Origin: Isoetes taiwanensis
Taxonomy: Eukaryota; Streptophyta; Lycopodiopsida; Isoetales; Isoetaceae
DNA: 64,000 nucleotides
Reading direction: 5' to 3'
Assembly: GCA_021234155.1 (NCBI GenBank)
Contig: JAJEKV010000056.1
Coordinates: 5,890,932 to 5,954,931, forward strand
Part shown: in pieces, positions 23,889 through 35,764 of the stretch
Numbering within the stretch: position 1 is the stretch's first letter
How the letters are laid out: each line of letters begins with the position of its first letter
Program-made: the position numbers and the translations under genes
The notes under the pieces: model-generated
Told to the model about the DNA's origin: nothing
Database searches by the model: none
Seen by the model: the letters and a program-made list of their open reading frames with translations, nothing else

Positions 23889-26110
23889 CTAAGAACTATT
23901 GTCATGAGCATCTCGCACATGTACCATGTTATTTGGCTCTAGTGCTAAGAGGCATTGTGCAACATGTTGTCCTCTCTTTACGCCAGAATAGGTTCCACAT
24001 GCACCAAGCAGGCTAATCCAGGAGCTAGGCATAGATTCAAACTCCATCTGTCCTATTAGATCTGCTTCATCAAGCTCCCCTGCCCTTCCAAGGTGGTCTA
24101 CTACACAATTGTAGTGCAAAAGTGTTACCCCAATATGCTAGGTAATGGCACCCTTCAATGACCAAGCTTGCATGGCTGCATGCAAAGAGTAAACTAAGTA
24201 TGCTTACTTTGTCTGGCTTGATCCCATTCAATTGCATCTTCCGAAAGAACTGAAAGCTTTCACTTGCATTTCCTAGCTGGGCCTGTGCAGCAAGCATCGC
24301 ATTCCAGGAAATCATATCATGACGAGGCATTTAACAGAAAACTTGGTTGGCTTCCCCCATATTTCCACATTTCCCATACATCTTAAGCAAAGCATTCCCT
24401 ATAATGGTGTCGTCTCCAAGTCCTTTGTTTAATAGCTCGTTATGAATTTGCTTGCCCGTATCGATTGCTCCAGCACCAGCACATGCATCTAGAATTGTTG
24501 AAAAAGTAAAATTGTTTGGCATTGCAATTGACATTTGCATCTTCTCAAACAAGTGAAGAGCTGCAGTTGCATTGTCATTTTGAGAATAAGACGCCAGCAT
24601 GAGATTCCATAAAATGACATCTTTCTGAGAAACATTGTCAAAGAGCACCACACTTGCCATACATATTGATAAGAGCACTTGCAATGAATGCATCAAATTG
24701 AAAGCCATTACGCAGAATACGTTCATGAATGCTCTTCTCTTCTGATAAAGCTTGTGCACTACCACATGCATCAAGAACAGTCACATAAGTGATCCTGTCT
24801 ACCATTGGCTCCATTTGTTGAAATAGTTCAAGAGCTATGTCAGCATACCCATTCTGCACGTATGCTCCAATCATGACATTCCAGGAAACAACATCCCATA
24901 ATGGCATGTTATCAAATACTGTTTGGGCATCTTCTGAACTCCACATTTGCTAATACATATTAATTAGGGAATTCCCAATAAAAATATCTGAATTTAGAAG
25001 ACCAATTATAATAAAATGATGTATCCATTTACCTTCAGCCAAGGAAGCCATATTAGCACATGCATCGAGTAGTATGGCATATGTGTAGTTGTCAGGAACC
25101 ACAAAATTTAGCTGCATTTCTTTGAAAAGTTGAATGACACCATTACCATCGTCCTTCTGGATATATGCTGTGAGAATTGCATTCCACAGAAACACGTCAT
25201 GGATAACCGTTCCATCATACATAAGCTGTGCACTCCCCAAGCTTTCATATTTGCCAGATGCAGTCCTTGATTTCATATTGTGCTCAACCAACTTACTAAA
25301 GACAAATTTAGCATCTTTGAGTATCCGCACTTCCCATATATATTGAGAAATGCAGTCCCCACGAGAGTGTCAGAGTCAAGCCATTAAGCACTACAATTTC
25401 ATGTATGCTCTTTCCCTTTTCTAAGTTTCCCATGCGAGCAAATACATCAAGAAGGGTGACATATGTCACTTTGTTTGGCTTTACTCCTTCCATTTGCATT
25501 TCCTCAAATAGGCAGATAACGTTTTTCTCTTGTCCATTCTGTACATATGCTGAGAGCATGGAGTTCCATGATACCACATTATGCTTGGGCATTTCATGAT
25601 AAAGTCTCTCAGCTCTGTCTAAATTGCCATTTTGTACACATAAAAAAAGCATTGCATTCCATGATACCACATCACGCTTGGGCATTGTATTGAGCATCAG
25701 CCAACCTCCCAAAATGATCAAAAGCACCAGCCATGATATTGCCTGAGTGATCGGAATAAATACAAGCATCTTGCAAAGAGAAACATTTTCCATACATCTC
25801 TATGAGAAGATTGCACAAAAACATGTCTCTTTCGTGTCCATAGTGACAATATGGGTATGAGCCATGAGATAGCTCAGTGAGTTGGCAAATTCCCACACAA
25901 GAGATGCATAGCTATTACCATCCGATTGAGCTCTAGTTCTTCCTGTGTAGTGTCAAAGTGTTTGTCTGGTGTTCCTAGTTAAAGAATGATCAGAATAAAG
26001 TTCTACGAATCTTCCATAAGATATATAGAAGTTATTGACTGCAGGCACAAGAAGAAGTGCTTGCTAGGCAATTTGAATCTCTTATGGAATGTTGCATGAA
26101 ACATAGACTT
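23889..26110 (-). pseudogene. Dead tandem copy of the neighbouring PLS-type PPR gene
   Basis: This segment aligns along its length with the intact PPR at 26470-28836, at an offset of about 2.63-2.69 kb, but the protein is split over at least six frames. Visible lesions include a stop inside NMY-x-KCG near 24950, a deletion joining DACIYSDH directly to SGNIMAG near 25750, a deletion at 24130 removing SVGQNYGIGVT, and loss of the segment after LEPNN near 23940. The sequence between breaks stays close to the intact copy, so inactivation looks recent. It would have encoded an organelle RNA-binding PPR protein. Confidence 0.9.
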
Positions 26111-26469
26111 AAAAAGACGTTCCAAACTAAATAACAATGCTAAAACAACTGTTTCGAGGTGATTCAACTTATGTGTTCAGGTCCACCTTTATTTCTCCAG
26201 AATCCAAAAATCAGTGATAATAATTCCTTTTACATCATCCATTTGTGTATAAGACATTGCAAATGCCTTGATACTGTCTGAACTGCTACAAATGAGCTGG
26301 ATATATTTCTTAGGCAATCTGCATTACGTAACAGTAATTCCCGTTACAACGTAAGAGGCTCTACATTGAGTTCAGGGCAGTGACGTGCTACTGCCAGTCT
26401 ATTGTACTTGAGAACTATTGTCATGCGCATCTCGCGATATCAATTTATACTGAATCCATCGTGACTGAT

Positions 26470-28836
26470 TTACTCAGTCGCATCCACAATTTCAGTTGCA
26501 TATAGATTGGACAGTGCCACGTACCATGAAGCATTATTTGGGTCTAGTGCTAAGAGGCATTGTGCAACATGTTGTCCTCGCTTTAGGTCAGAATAGGTTC
26601 CACATGCACCAAGCAGGCTGATCCAAGAGCTAGGCATAGATTCAAACTCCATCTGTCCTATTAGATCTTCTGCTACATCAAGCTCCCCAGCCCTTCCAAG
26701 AAGGTCTATTACACAATTGTAGTGCAAAAGTGTTACCCCAATGCCATAGTTCTGACCTACAGATGCTAGGTAATGGCACCCTTCAATGACCAAGCTTGCA
26801 TGGCTGCATGCAAAGAGTAAACTAAGTATGCTTACTTTGTCTGGTTTGATCCCATTCAATTGCATCTTCCGAAAGAACTGAAAGCTTTCACTTGCATTTC
26901 CTAGCTGGGCATGTGCAGCAAGCATCGCATTCCAGGAAATCATATCATGACGAGGCATTTCACAGAAAACTTGGTTGGCTTCCCCCATATTTCCACATTT
27001 CCCATACATCTTAAGCAAAGCATTCCCTATAATGGTGTCGTCTCCAAGTCCTTTGTTTAATAGCTCGTTATGAATTTGCTTGCCCGTATCGATTGCTCCA
27101 GCACCAGCACATGCATCTAGAATTGTTGAAAAAGTAAAATTGTTTGGCATTGCAATTGACATTTGCATCTTCTCAAACAAGTGAAGAGCTGCAGTTGCAT
27201 TGTCATTTTGAGAATAAGTCGCAAGCATGGCATTCCACAAAATGACATCTTTCTGAGAAACGTTCTCAAAGATCATTCTTGCATCTTCCACTGCACCACA
27301 CTTGCCATACATATTGATAAGGGCACTTGCAATGAATGCATCAAATTGGAAGCCATTATGCAGAATATGTTCATGAATGTTCTTCCCTTCTGATAAAGCT
27401 TGTGCACTACCACATGCATCAAGAACAGTCACATAAGTGATCCTGTCTACCATTGGCTCCACTTGTTGAAATAGTTCAAGAGCTATGTCAGCATACCCAT
27501 TCTGCACGTATGCTCCAATCATGACATTCCAGGAAACAACATCCCATGATGGCATTTTCTCAAATACTGTTTGGGCATCTTTTGAACTCCCACATTTGCT
27601 ATACATATTAATTAGGGAGTTCCCAATAAAAATATCTGAATTTAGAAGACCAATTATAATATAATGATGTATCCATTTACCTTCAGCCAAGGAAGCCATA
27701 TTAGCACATGCATCGAGTAGTATGGCATATGTGTACTTGTCGGGAACCACAAAATTTAGCTGCATTTCTTTGAAAAGTTGAATGGCGCCATTACCATCGT
27801 CATTCTGGATATATGCTGTGAGAATTGCATTCCACAGGAACACGTCATGGATAACTGTTCCATCAGACATAAGCTGGGCACTCCCCAAGCTTTCATATTT
27901 GCCAGATGCAGTCTTTGATTTCATATTGTGCTCAACCAACTTACTAAAGACAAATTTAGCATCTTTGAGACATCCGCACTTCCCATACATATTGACAAGT
28001 GCAGTCCCCACGACAATGTCAGAGTCAAACCCATTAAGCACTACACCTTCATGTATGCTCTTTCCCTTTTCTAAGTTTCCCATGCGAGCAAATACATCAA
28101 GAAGGGTGACATATGTCACTTTGTTTGGCTTTACTCCTTCCATTTGCATTTCTTCAAATAGGCAGATAACCTTTTTCTCTTGTCCATTTTGTGCATATCC
28201 TGAGAGCATGGAGTTCCATGATACCACATTATGCTTGGGCATTTCATGGAAAAGTTGCTCAGCTCTGTCTAGATTGCCATTTTGTACACATAACGTAAGC
28301 ATTGCATTCCATGACACTATATCACGCTTGGGCATTGTATTGAGCACTAATTGGGCATCAGCCAACCTCCCAAGACGAGCAAAAGCACCAGCCATGATAT
28401 TGCCTGAGAAAATATTTGGTTGGAATAAATTATCAAATACCATACAAGCATCTTGCAAAGAGAAACATTTTCCATACATCTCTATGAGAAGATTGCCCAA
28501 AAACGTGTCTTTTTCATGTCCACTAGTAACAATGTGGGTATGAACCATTTTGCCACGGGATAGCTCAGTTGAGTTGCCAAATTCCCGAACGAGAGATGCA
28601 TAGCTATTACGATCCAATTGAGCTCTAGTGCTTCCTGTGTAGTGTCGAAGTGTTTGTCTGGTGTTCCTAGTTAAAGAATGAGCAGAATAAAGTTCTACGA
28701 ATCTTCCATAAGATATAAAACTTATTGACTGCAGGCAGAAGAAGAGGTGCCTGCTAGGCAATTTGCATCTCTTATGGAATGCTGCATGAAACATAGATTT
28801 AAAAAGACGTTCCAAACTAAATAACAATGGTAACAA
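26470..28836 (-). CDS. PLS-type pentatricopeptide repeat protein without a DYW domain
   Basis: A single 788-codon frame. The N-terminus (MLPLLFSLERLFKSMFHAAF, rich in Arg/Lys/Ser with few acids) could target mitochondria or plastids. About 15 PPR motifs follow, with phrases such as VNMYGKCGCLKDAK, SWNAMLTLCVQNGNL and YVTVLDACGSAQALSEGK. The protein stops within an E1-like motif (ALDPNNASWYVALSNLYA) and has no E+ or DYW domain. It may act in RNA stabilisation or splicing, or edit with a partner supplying the deaminase. A natural loss of the C-terminus is also possible. It lies in the upstream (right) unit of a tandem duplication whose other unit is dead. Confidence 0.9.
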   Translation of the reverse strand: MLPLLFSLERLFKSMFHAAFHKRCKLPSRHLFFCLQSISFISYGRFVELYSAHSLTRNTRQTLRHYTGSTRAQLDRNSYASLVREFGNSTELSRGKMVHTHIVTSGHEKDTFLGNLLIEMYGKCFSLQDACMVFDNLFQPNIFSGNIMAGAFARLGRLADAQLVLNTMPKRDIVSWNAMLTLCVQNGNLDRAEQLFHEMPKHNVVSWNSMLSGYAQNGQEKKVICLFEEMQMEGVKPNKVTYVTLLDVFARMGNLEKGKSIHEGVVLNGFDSDIVVGTALVNMYGKCGCLKDAKFVFSKLVEHNMKSKTASGKYESLGSAQLMSDGTVIHDVFLWNAILTAYIQNDDGNGAIQLFKEMQLNFVVPDKYTYAILLDACANMASLAEGKWIHHYIIIGLLNSDIFIGNSLINMYSKCGSSKDAQTVFEKMPSWDVVSWNVMIGAYVQNGYADIALELFQQVEPMVDRITYVTVLDACGSAQALSEGKNIHEHILHNGFQFDAFIASALINMYGKCGAVEDARMIFENVSQKDVILWNAMLATYSQNDNATAALHLFEKMQMSIAMPNNFTFSTILDACAGAGAIDTGKQIHNELLNKGLGDDTIIGNALLKMYGKCGNMGEANQVFCEMPRHDMISWNAMLAAHAQLGNASESFQFFRKMQLNGIKPDKVSILSLLFACSHASLVIEGCHYLASVGQNYGIGVTLLHYNCVIDLLGRAGELDVAEDLIGQMEFESMPSSWISLLGACGTYSDLKRGQHVAQCLLALDPNNASWYVALSNLYATEIVDATE

Positions 28837-29468
28837 ATGTTTCGAGGTGATTCAACTCATGCGTTCAGGTCCAACTTTTTTTCTCCAGAATCCAAAAATC
28901 AGTGATAATAAATCCTTTTCCACATCATCCATTTATGCATAAGATATTGCAAATGCATTGGTACTGTCTGAACCGCTAGAAATGAGCTGGATATTTTTCT
29001 GAGGCAATCTGCATTATGTAACAGCAAAGCAGCATCATCTTCTTCACGTTTTAACGTCAGAGGGTCCTTCGCCATTGTTATGTAATGTTTTAGGAATAGG
29101 AGGAGCAAAAAGCAGGAAATAACAAACCCGGGAGAGGATAAGTCTACCACATTTTTTATTTGATTCCCATCTCCTTCAAGAATTGTAGCCCAGCACTCTG
29201 AAGATCTCAGCTTGACAAAAATGTCAGCACGTTAGTCCATCATTGGAGGATGGCATTGGATTGTATAGACCATCGAAACAGCATATGCACAAGCACAGGG
29301 GACATTACCGGTAATCGAATACCCGGTAATCGAATACCGATCGAATACCGTGTCTCGTTTAGGGCTGTCCTTGAAACTTTTCGGGATTGCCCCTCCGGAA
29401 CACAACACGACGCACTTTGAAACTACCATAGGTGGAAATTCCTCAGAGTTTCCCCTATTTTTTTATTG
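28837..29468. other. Upstream flank of the PPR gene
   Basis: Continues the duplicated unit to at least 28920; the matching upstream sequence of the dead copy is near 26160-26260. Near 29308-29350, GGTAATCGAATACC-type phrases repeat three times. No gene is supported. Confidence 0.5.
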
Positions 29469-29648
29469 GGAAAACTACCAAAATACCCCTATGAGTTTGT
29501 GTAATTACCAAAATTTTGAAACTCATAAGGGCATTTTGGTAATTACACAAACTCATAGAATTTTGGTAATTACACAAACTCATAGGGGTATTTTGGTAGT
29601 TTTCCTTATTTATTTCGGGGTATTTTGGTAGTTTTCCTTATTTATTTC
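29469..29648. repeat. Perfect 47-bp inverted repeat plus 32-bp tandem repeat
   Basis: Arms 29469-29515 and 29559-29605 are exact reverse complements with a 43-bp loop. The right arm overlaps two exact 32-bp tandem units (29585-29616 and 29617-29648) starting GGGGTATTTTGGTAGTTTTC. This could be a small MITE-like hairpin or a source of a small hairpin RNA. Confidence 0.92.
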
Positions 29649-31278
29649 AGCTATTTTTGGGATAGGAGATTTCTAGCGGGGCCGTCGCGCCGTTTACAGC
29701 ACCGCCACAGCTTTTACTAAAAAATTTACAACGTTAAGATTTGAACACAATTTCAAGACTCAAAACAAAGTGCATGTCATATTCTTATCAAAGTGTTACA
29801 TAAGTGTCTTTTTTATCAAAGGCAAAATAAGGATCATAAATTTGTTACATAAGGATTAGGATCTTCTGATTCGGAGGCAATATCCGAACAAGGCGAGGCT
29901 ATGGAGTACCAGAAGAAACTTGTGGCAGTTTAGACCATTCCTACAATAGCTCCTCTTTTAGCCATAACCTGAAGAGGGCGGCCGTGATGAAATACAGTCC
30001 GGATAAATGCAGCAACGTTGTGCTGCGGTTGGTTCCACTCCCGCAGATGAATACAACAGATTCTTAGCAGCGAAAAAGAACATAGTAGAATGGAGCATTC
30101 CGGAACAAATGAAATGGTTCCCCGTTTTGTTAGAATAGAGCATTCCGGAAGAAACGAAATGCTTTCAAGCAGTGATGACTTTATCATCCTCTAGCTGCTT
30201 CTAGACTATAGAAATGGTGGCGATTGTTTCCTATTTTTCCAACATTTTTATAGAAATGAATTTAGTAGAATTGGATGTTTTATCGTAAAATTGAGGTTTT
30301 TACTGTAAAATATCCATTAATTTGGCGAATTTACTATAATTGAGATGAAATATTATCAAATTTTGGCGAATTTATGAAGTTCTTTAGCGTACGCATCCTA
30401 GTAAACCATCGAATCAAGATTTTAAAAAATGGTAAAATATAGCAACTTTACGAAGTTTCACATCTTAAAGTCATCACTGCTTTCAAGCCATAAATAAGAC
30501 CCAGGAGGGACATGATCCCTTCTTTTTTTGCTAACCGATGTCATAAACCCTTCTTTTCTTTGCATATCTGGTGCCATAAACTGCAAAAGTGGTGCCAGAT
30601 TGTTGTGTGCAGCTTTAAAAAGAGGGAGCCGCAAAGGCTTCAACAGCAAGAAGACATGCATAAAGTCTGACTGATGCTAGAGAGCTAGTCTGACTGATGC
30701 TAGAGAGCTTCTTGTGGAGCTTTATCTGCAGTTTCATCTTGAACTGAGAAGAAAGCTACCCAAAGACAACTGCTGCTGCTATCAAATGGAGCTCGGCAAC
30801 TGTTGTTGCCGCTTTGAGATCCAGTGCAGATGATGGACCACCACAACAGAGCTCAAACTACATCTGCCATATCTCCACGGTTTGAAAACTCCAAGAAGCC
30901 TACAAAACAAGGAAAACATAGTAAGAATGGAAGTAAAGCAAGAAAAAACCCGAAATAGAACTAGAATCACGCACCAGGATCTCAAAATCCTTCAACTAAG
31001 ATCAAGCACCTCCATGAACCGTGAGATCGCCATCGCCATAACTAGAAGCTCTGTCGTAGCCCGCAAAAAAAGTAAAAATCAAAAGGCAAGCACGGAATTT
31101 CCACCTACTGGTGGCTTACGGCTGGGAACCGCTTGGTTCTCAGGGTTTTCGGCAGGAAACGAGCAGCGGCGCCACTGCTCACGGCTAACGCCGCTTGCGG
31201 GGGCACTGCTGCCAGTATCCCACCGGAAACCCCGAAAACTAGGCGGTTCTCTGGCACGTAATGCCAATATTATACTTA
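29649..31278. other. Intergenic stretch, no supported gene
   Basis: Contains a 23-bp perfect tandem repeat at 30664-30709 (AGTCTGACTGATGCTAGAGA core) and a repeated GAGCATTCCGGAA phrase at about 30093-30160. A 142-codon plus-strand frame at 30882-31310 has no recognisable domain and is partly mirrored by a minus-strand frame. Confidence 0.4.
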
Positions 31279-31306
31279 CTAGTTATGGTGCCCGGCGTTG
31301 CTGGGC
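31279..31306 (-). mobile_element. Candidate Helitron 3' terminus
   Basis: Read on the minus strand, a hairpin GCCCAGCAACGCCGGGC (31306-31290) is followed after 7 bases by CTAG (31282-31279) and then T. This is the layout of plant Helitron 3' ends (hairpin, short spacer, CTRR, insertion before T). A second, similar hairpin (GCCCAGCATTGCTAGGC) lies near 31510. No 5' TC end or Rep/helicase gene was found. Confidence 0.35.
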
Positions 31307-32802
31307 TTAGTAATAATTTGAGAAGGTGTTGATATGTAAAGAAACCTCACCATTTAGAATTTGCAAAATGGGGAATAGACTTGCATTCAAAATTTCTCTG
31401 GGGTCTTGATTTATTCACATGCAGTTTGATGCAGTTTTGTATAGCAGTGTGTCAAACAATACATCTTTATTGCACATGCTAAAAGTGGATTTAAAAGAGT
31501 ATAACATTGCCCAGCATTGCTAGGCTTTAGGAAATTGGATTTTGGTGGTTTTTTTTATTAGGAATGGAGGTTGCCTTGAAGTTGTGTCTTTTTGCACTTA
31601 AATGTAGTGGATTTTAAAATGATAGAGGAAGATTAAGTTTCAAGTGCAATAATACTGGTGAAGCTCCAATTACGCACTCTCTATAAATTCCTACACATGT
31701 AGACATATCAAAGTCAAAGTCAATTACATACTATAGTAATTTGCAGAAATGCAAGAAAAATAAGCTAAGTTTTCAAGGCTGCACGCAAAGGAAAATTGTC
31801 ATGATGCACTCCAGTTTGCATTCATTAGAAGAATACACTTGGTACCAAGAAGGCAAGAACAAAATTACCGGAGACAAAAAAATTAATTGAGACGCAGATC
31901 TGTAAAGCAAAGCATATAGTACAAATGTACAAAATGATCATGATAGATTGATGGTTCAATGGAATTTTTTGGTGAATGAGTAAACACAAACAGATGACTT
32001 AATGCGATATAAGATATGGCATGATGGATAAGGTGGTACTGCTTCTAGTACATGATGTGCCATCTAAAATGCTTGCATGCATAAAAACTCATGGTGTCCA
32101 ATTTTGGCTCATGTTGTCAAATTTTCTCATCATGCCTTCCCGTTTAACTGCCCATATCGACGATCACAATGCCCCCATAAGTTTTTTGGAGGGGCATCTC
32201 TTCCTTGAATTTTTTAGAATGTCGATATAGCAAAAGAATGATGATATCTGCCTTGCAACCATAACTGACTTTGATATCTGAATTCTATCTCAAATACGTA
32301 CTTGGCTACACGTTCGAAGTAATGAGATAATATTACCTTGGCAATAATGCAAAGCAAGTTTGCGTATCCATGTCAATTTAATGCCAAGTTTGTTTGAAGT
32401 GGCAAACGTATTTGAGAATTGAACAAAGTTTAATAAATGGAATAATGCCTATTATATGAGATAATAATATCTTAGCAATCGCAAAGCAAGTTTGCTTAGC
32501 AATATTAATATCAATGCAAAATAAGCTTGAGGTGCCAATAGCTTAGAACTGCGACTTGTAGTAATCCTTTGATTTTCATTAATATAGTTAAACTTAGTTG
32601 CTCCAAAACATGTGCACAGAAATAATTTTCTTAAGACTAAATAGAGAAAAAGGAGAAAGAAATTAGTCTTCAATATGGAATTCTTCTGTTTAAATTTTGG
32701 AATCCTTGTTGTTGAAGCTTGAAATTCATAGCGGATGTGAATTACCATAGTGAATTTAAATATTTTGTTTGGCATTTTAATTGTCTTTATCACAGTATTT
32801 CA
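31307..32802. other. Intergenic stretch, no supported gene
   Basis: AT-rich sequence with short unrecognised frames. A GCAAAGCAAGTTTGC phrase repeats near 32350 and 32476. Confidence 0.45.
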
Positions 32803-33004
32803 CATGTCATAGTAATGACCATATCTCCAACATTTTTCCAAGTGTCATAAAAACGAAAGCCATTAGGTGTGCACCTTATTCTGCTCATGATTATGGTTAT
32901 CTATCAGAATGTTTTTGACATGTTATAGTAACGGCCATATCTCCAGCATTTTTCCAAGTGTGAGAAAGGAAAACCATTGTGTGTGCACCTTATTCTGCTC
33001 ATGA
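32803..33004. repeat. Diverged tandem repeat, two copies of about 87 bp, period 116
   Basis: Copies at 32803-32890 and 32919-33004 share CATATCTCCA, CATTTTTCCAAGTGT and TGTGCACCTTATTCTGCTCA. Confidence 0.85.
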
Positions 33005-33164
33005 AGATGAAGATGGTTCTGAAGATATTAAATCTTCCGTGGCAGTAGCGACATATAAAATCTTCCCCAATATTTGCATTATCTGCATTATCTGGGTAGC
33101 TAGATTTCAATGTAACCTAAGCACACCATCCTAATAGAACTGGCTGTATGCTTGCAGTGTATCT

Positions 33165-34808
33165 CTGACAGTGCCTCGGGATAAGTTGTGGGACAGATTG
33201 AGACAGCTAGGGACCCCCGTCGACTTGCAGAATGCTATATACAGACTATACGAGGCTTGCTCCGGTCGTCTCACACTGTCGGGGGAGCCCGTTGTTAGTA
33301 GCATTGGGGTGCGCCAGGGCTGCCCTCTATCCCCGACAGCTAGAAGAATGGCTAGCTGAGCACGGGGGGAGGCGCTCAGTTGATGCATCACATAATCCGG
33401 CAACTCATATATGCTGATGATGTTGCCCTGCTCGCATATACCCCAGAGGACATGCAACGCCACCTGGATGCTTTGGACACTTTCTGCCAATTCACTGACA
33501 TGAGAGTTAACTTGGCCAAGACAAGGGTGCTGCTGGTACCATCATCCCGGCACCCACGCCTTCCCTCATTCACTTACCAGGGCGGGTAGTGGAGGTGGCT
33601 CGATCTTTATAAGTATTTGGGCATTCGGTTTTCTACTACCACACCGGGATGCATCCATCGTTACGGGTCACCGCAGTCGGAAAGCCCGTATGCAATGCAA
33701 AACAACAATTACAAGGCAGAGCTATATGCATGGGATCACCATGCACACTTGTTCGTGGCCTTGGTTGAACCGGGTCCTCCTCTATGGGGCGTATGTGGGG
33801 GGGCGATGATATCCCTCACCACTTGGAACGATCTAGAGCAGTACGTAAGGCCTTCTTGGCCCGCACCGGGAGTGAAATCCACGGTCCCATATCGATCTTG
33901 CTCCATGAGACGCTTCCTTCCATTACTGAGGGTCGCTACTGAACGCCACCTTATTTACTTCCGTAAAGGTGGTGGCTATGGATGAAGCCCAACCGCCCAA
34001 CCTTGCTTTGGCGTTGGCGATGGGCCCGCAAAGAACTCAAAGCCCGGCTGGAAAGACAAGCAAGCCCGGTGGTTCTCGCTACGGAATGTGCGAGCACACG
34101 ATGTGGACCAAAGTGCATACACCGGGAAATGCGCCGCCTTGAAGCAAAGATTTGATGCTTGCTTCATGGCCAAGCTTTGGGATGCAGAGGCCCGTCACAT
34201 GTCAAGGTGGCAAATTATCGACAACAAGTTAATCCCATGCTCACGAGGAGCCCACACCACTACCTCGCGCACCCATTTACCCATGAAAAAAAGCGCAGGG
34301 TGATTGCTTCCATTCGACAGTGCACACCACCTCCGCGATTGAGACAGGGGAGATGGATTCGAGCCGCATGAGGACAGAGTCCCGCCGGTCTTTGCCAATA
34401 GGGCCATTGAGGATGAAAGTCACGCCCTCCGTGCCCGTCCGGCTGCATACCCGATATCCGGCTCGGTATGCTCGGTTAGTTGTGCCCCATCGCCTTGCAT
34501 GAGCTAATTGAAAGCACGACCTCTGTAGGCTTGTTGGGATCATTACCTCCGGGAGGTAATGGATACGCGGACTCGCTTATGCCCCCGTCCAAAATTAACC
34601 TCACCGTATTTGTGATTATGTATATAATCGTAGCGGTATGTCGACATCCTTATTGCTACTAAGGTTTTTCCCCCAAAACCCTTCTGGCTGGGTTTTAAAT
34701 CCTCGGTAATAATACCTTTGCTCTCTCTTTGTACTTGGGTCCCATAGGCCAGTTGGTCTCCGTGGACGATAAAATCATATTCTATTCTATTCTATTCTAT
34801 TCTATTCT
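33165..34808 (+). mobile_element. 5'-truncated, frameshifted LINE retrotransposon with (ATTCT)6 tail
   Basis: It starts inside the reverse transcriptase with PRDKLWDRLRQLG, then VRQGCPLSPT. After a frameshift near 33340 comes LIYADDVALLAYTPEDMQRH (about 33404-33460), carrying the catalytic YADD. MRVNLAKTRVLLVPSSRHPR follows, with further frameshifts to the C-terminal region near 34300. The 3' end contains GGGTCCCATAGGCC and GGTCTCCGTGGACGATAAAA, followed by six perfect ATTCT units (34779-34808). A sister copy lies at 38815-40143 on the other strand. Confidence 0.85.
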
Positions 34809-35140
34809 GAATAGGAAATAATACAATAAGATGAATAAGACGCATTTTTTAAGGATTAAAAATGCAAGTTAATAAGATACAAAACTATCTAATACGGCTA
34901 GAACAATTTCTTAACATGACAGTTTCCAATTTCTAAAGTACATGTCAATAGGTCTCATTAATCAGGATTTATTTGCATAATGATTTGTTTACATTATGAA
35001 GCCCTATTTACAACATCAGCTTTAATCTAGAAAGGTGGCAAATGCATACACTTGGCATACATGGTAAAGCCCGGATGGCATATACAAAGCTTATCCAACC
35101 AACTTATTAGTCGAATAACAATGGACTGCTGAGGAGTCAA
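34809..35140. other. 3' flank of the E2 gene
   Basis: No coding segment is seen. It probably contains the 3' UTR and terminator of the minus-strand ubiquitin-conjugating-enzyme gene. Confidence 0.4.
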
Positions 35141-35764
35141 TCAAGTAGCACATTCCAAGGACTTCCGTACACATTGCCGTACTCTCCTGCAAACAAAATG
35201 CACATTAAAAATTCTGAAATACGAAGGCTCTCCAACTAAATTTTCTAATTTGATTAACAAATTCTTAACAACCTGTTATAAGACCTCAGATCATTGTGAT
35301 ACAAATGTGCTGGTTCTGGATTCGCTGGACTGGAGGGATTGGGATCTGTGAATAGAGACTGCAAAGCCATAATGACATGAAAACAATCAGTCGGAACAAA
35401 AATTTTAGAAAAAAAGAAGAAACTCCATTCAGGAAAAGAAGAAACCCATGCAAACAATAATGCAGAAGTTGATCACAAACATGCATCAGCATAACCTACT
35501 TTACTTACTTGGACAGATGTCAAGATGGTACAGATATTATGACATGGAGACCATGCGTCTTGAATAATGTCCATACATAATGTGCCATCATTGTAGACTG
35601 TCAAATTGGCACGTGAAATCAGGGATCTCCGGTTACTGAGCTTTGCATATACTTATATATGCAACACGTACCATTAGGATGGAATACATCAGAACTGAAC
35701 CTGACACATGTTGGCTTTGCATGATAATGCTCTCCAAATGTTAACCGCAGTGGTAGAATAGCCC
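35141..35764 (-). CDS. Ubiquitin-conjugating enzyme E2, four 3' exons (partial gene model)
   Basis: Exons 35764-35672, 35597-35509, 35358-35273 and 35186-35141 have GT-AG borders and compatible phases. Together they read ILPLRLTFGEHYHAKP, VRFSSDVFHPN, VYNDGTLCMDIIQDAWSP, NICTILTSVQSLFTDPNPSS, PANPEPAHLYHNDLRSYNRR and end VRQCVRKSLECAT. This is the C-terminal two thirds of a UBC fold of the RAD6/UBC2 kind, including the HPN motif and the conserved Cys in TLCMDI that forms the ubiquitin thioester. It transfers ubiquitin from E1 to substrates with an E3. The 5' exons (alpha-1 helix and first strands) should lie above 35765, but I could not find them. All four exons are undamaged, so the gene may be functional. 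Confidence 0.85.

Noticed and set aside
27782-28543. 253-codon plus-strand frame
   Set aside because: Antisense shadow of the PPR gene; it repeats in the dead copy and has no recognisable domain.
30882-31310. 142-codon plus-strand frame
   Set aside because: No domain, biased composition, partly mirrored on the minus strand, and next to an imperfect inverted GAACCGC/GCGGTTC sequence.
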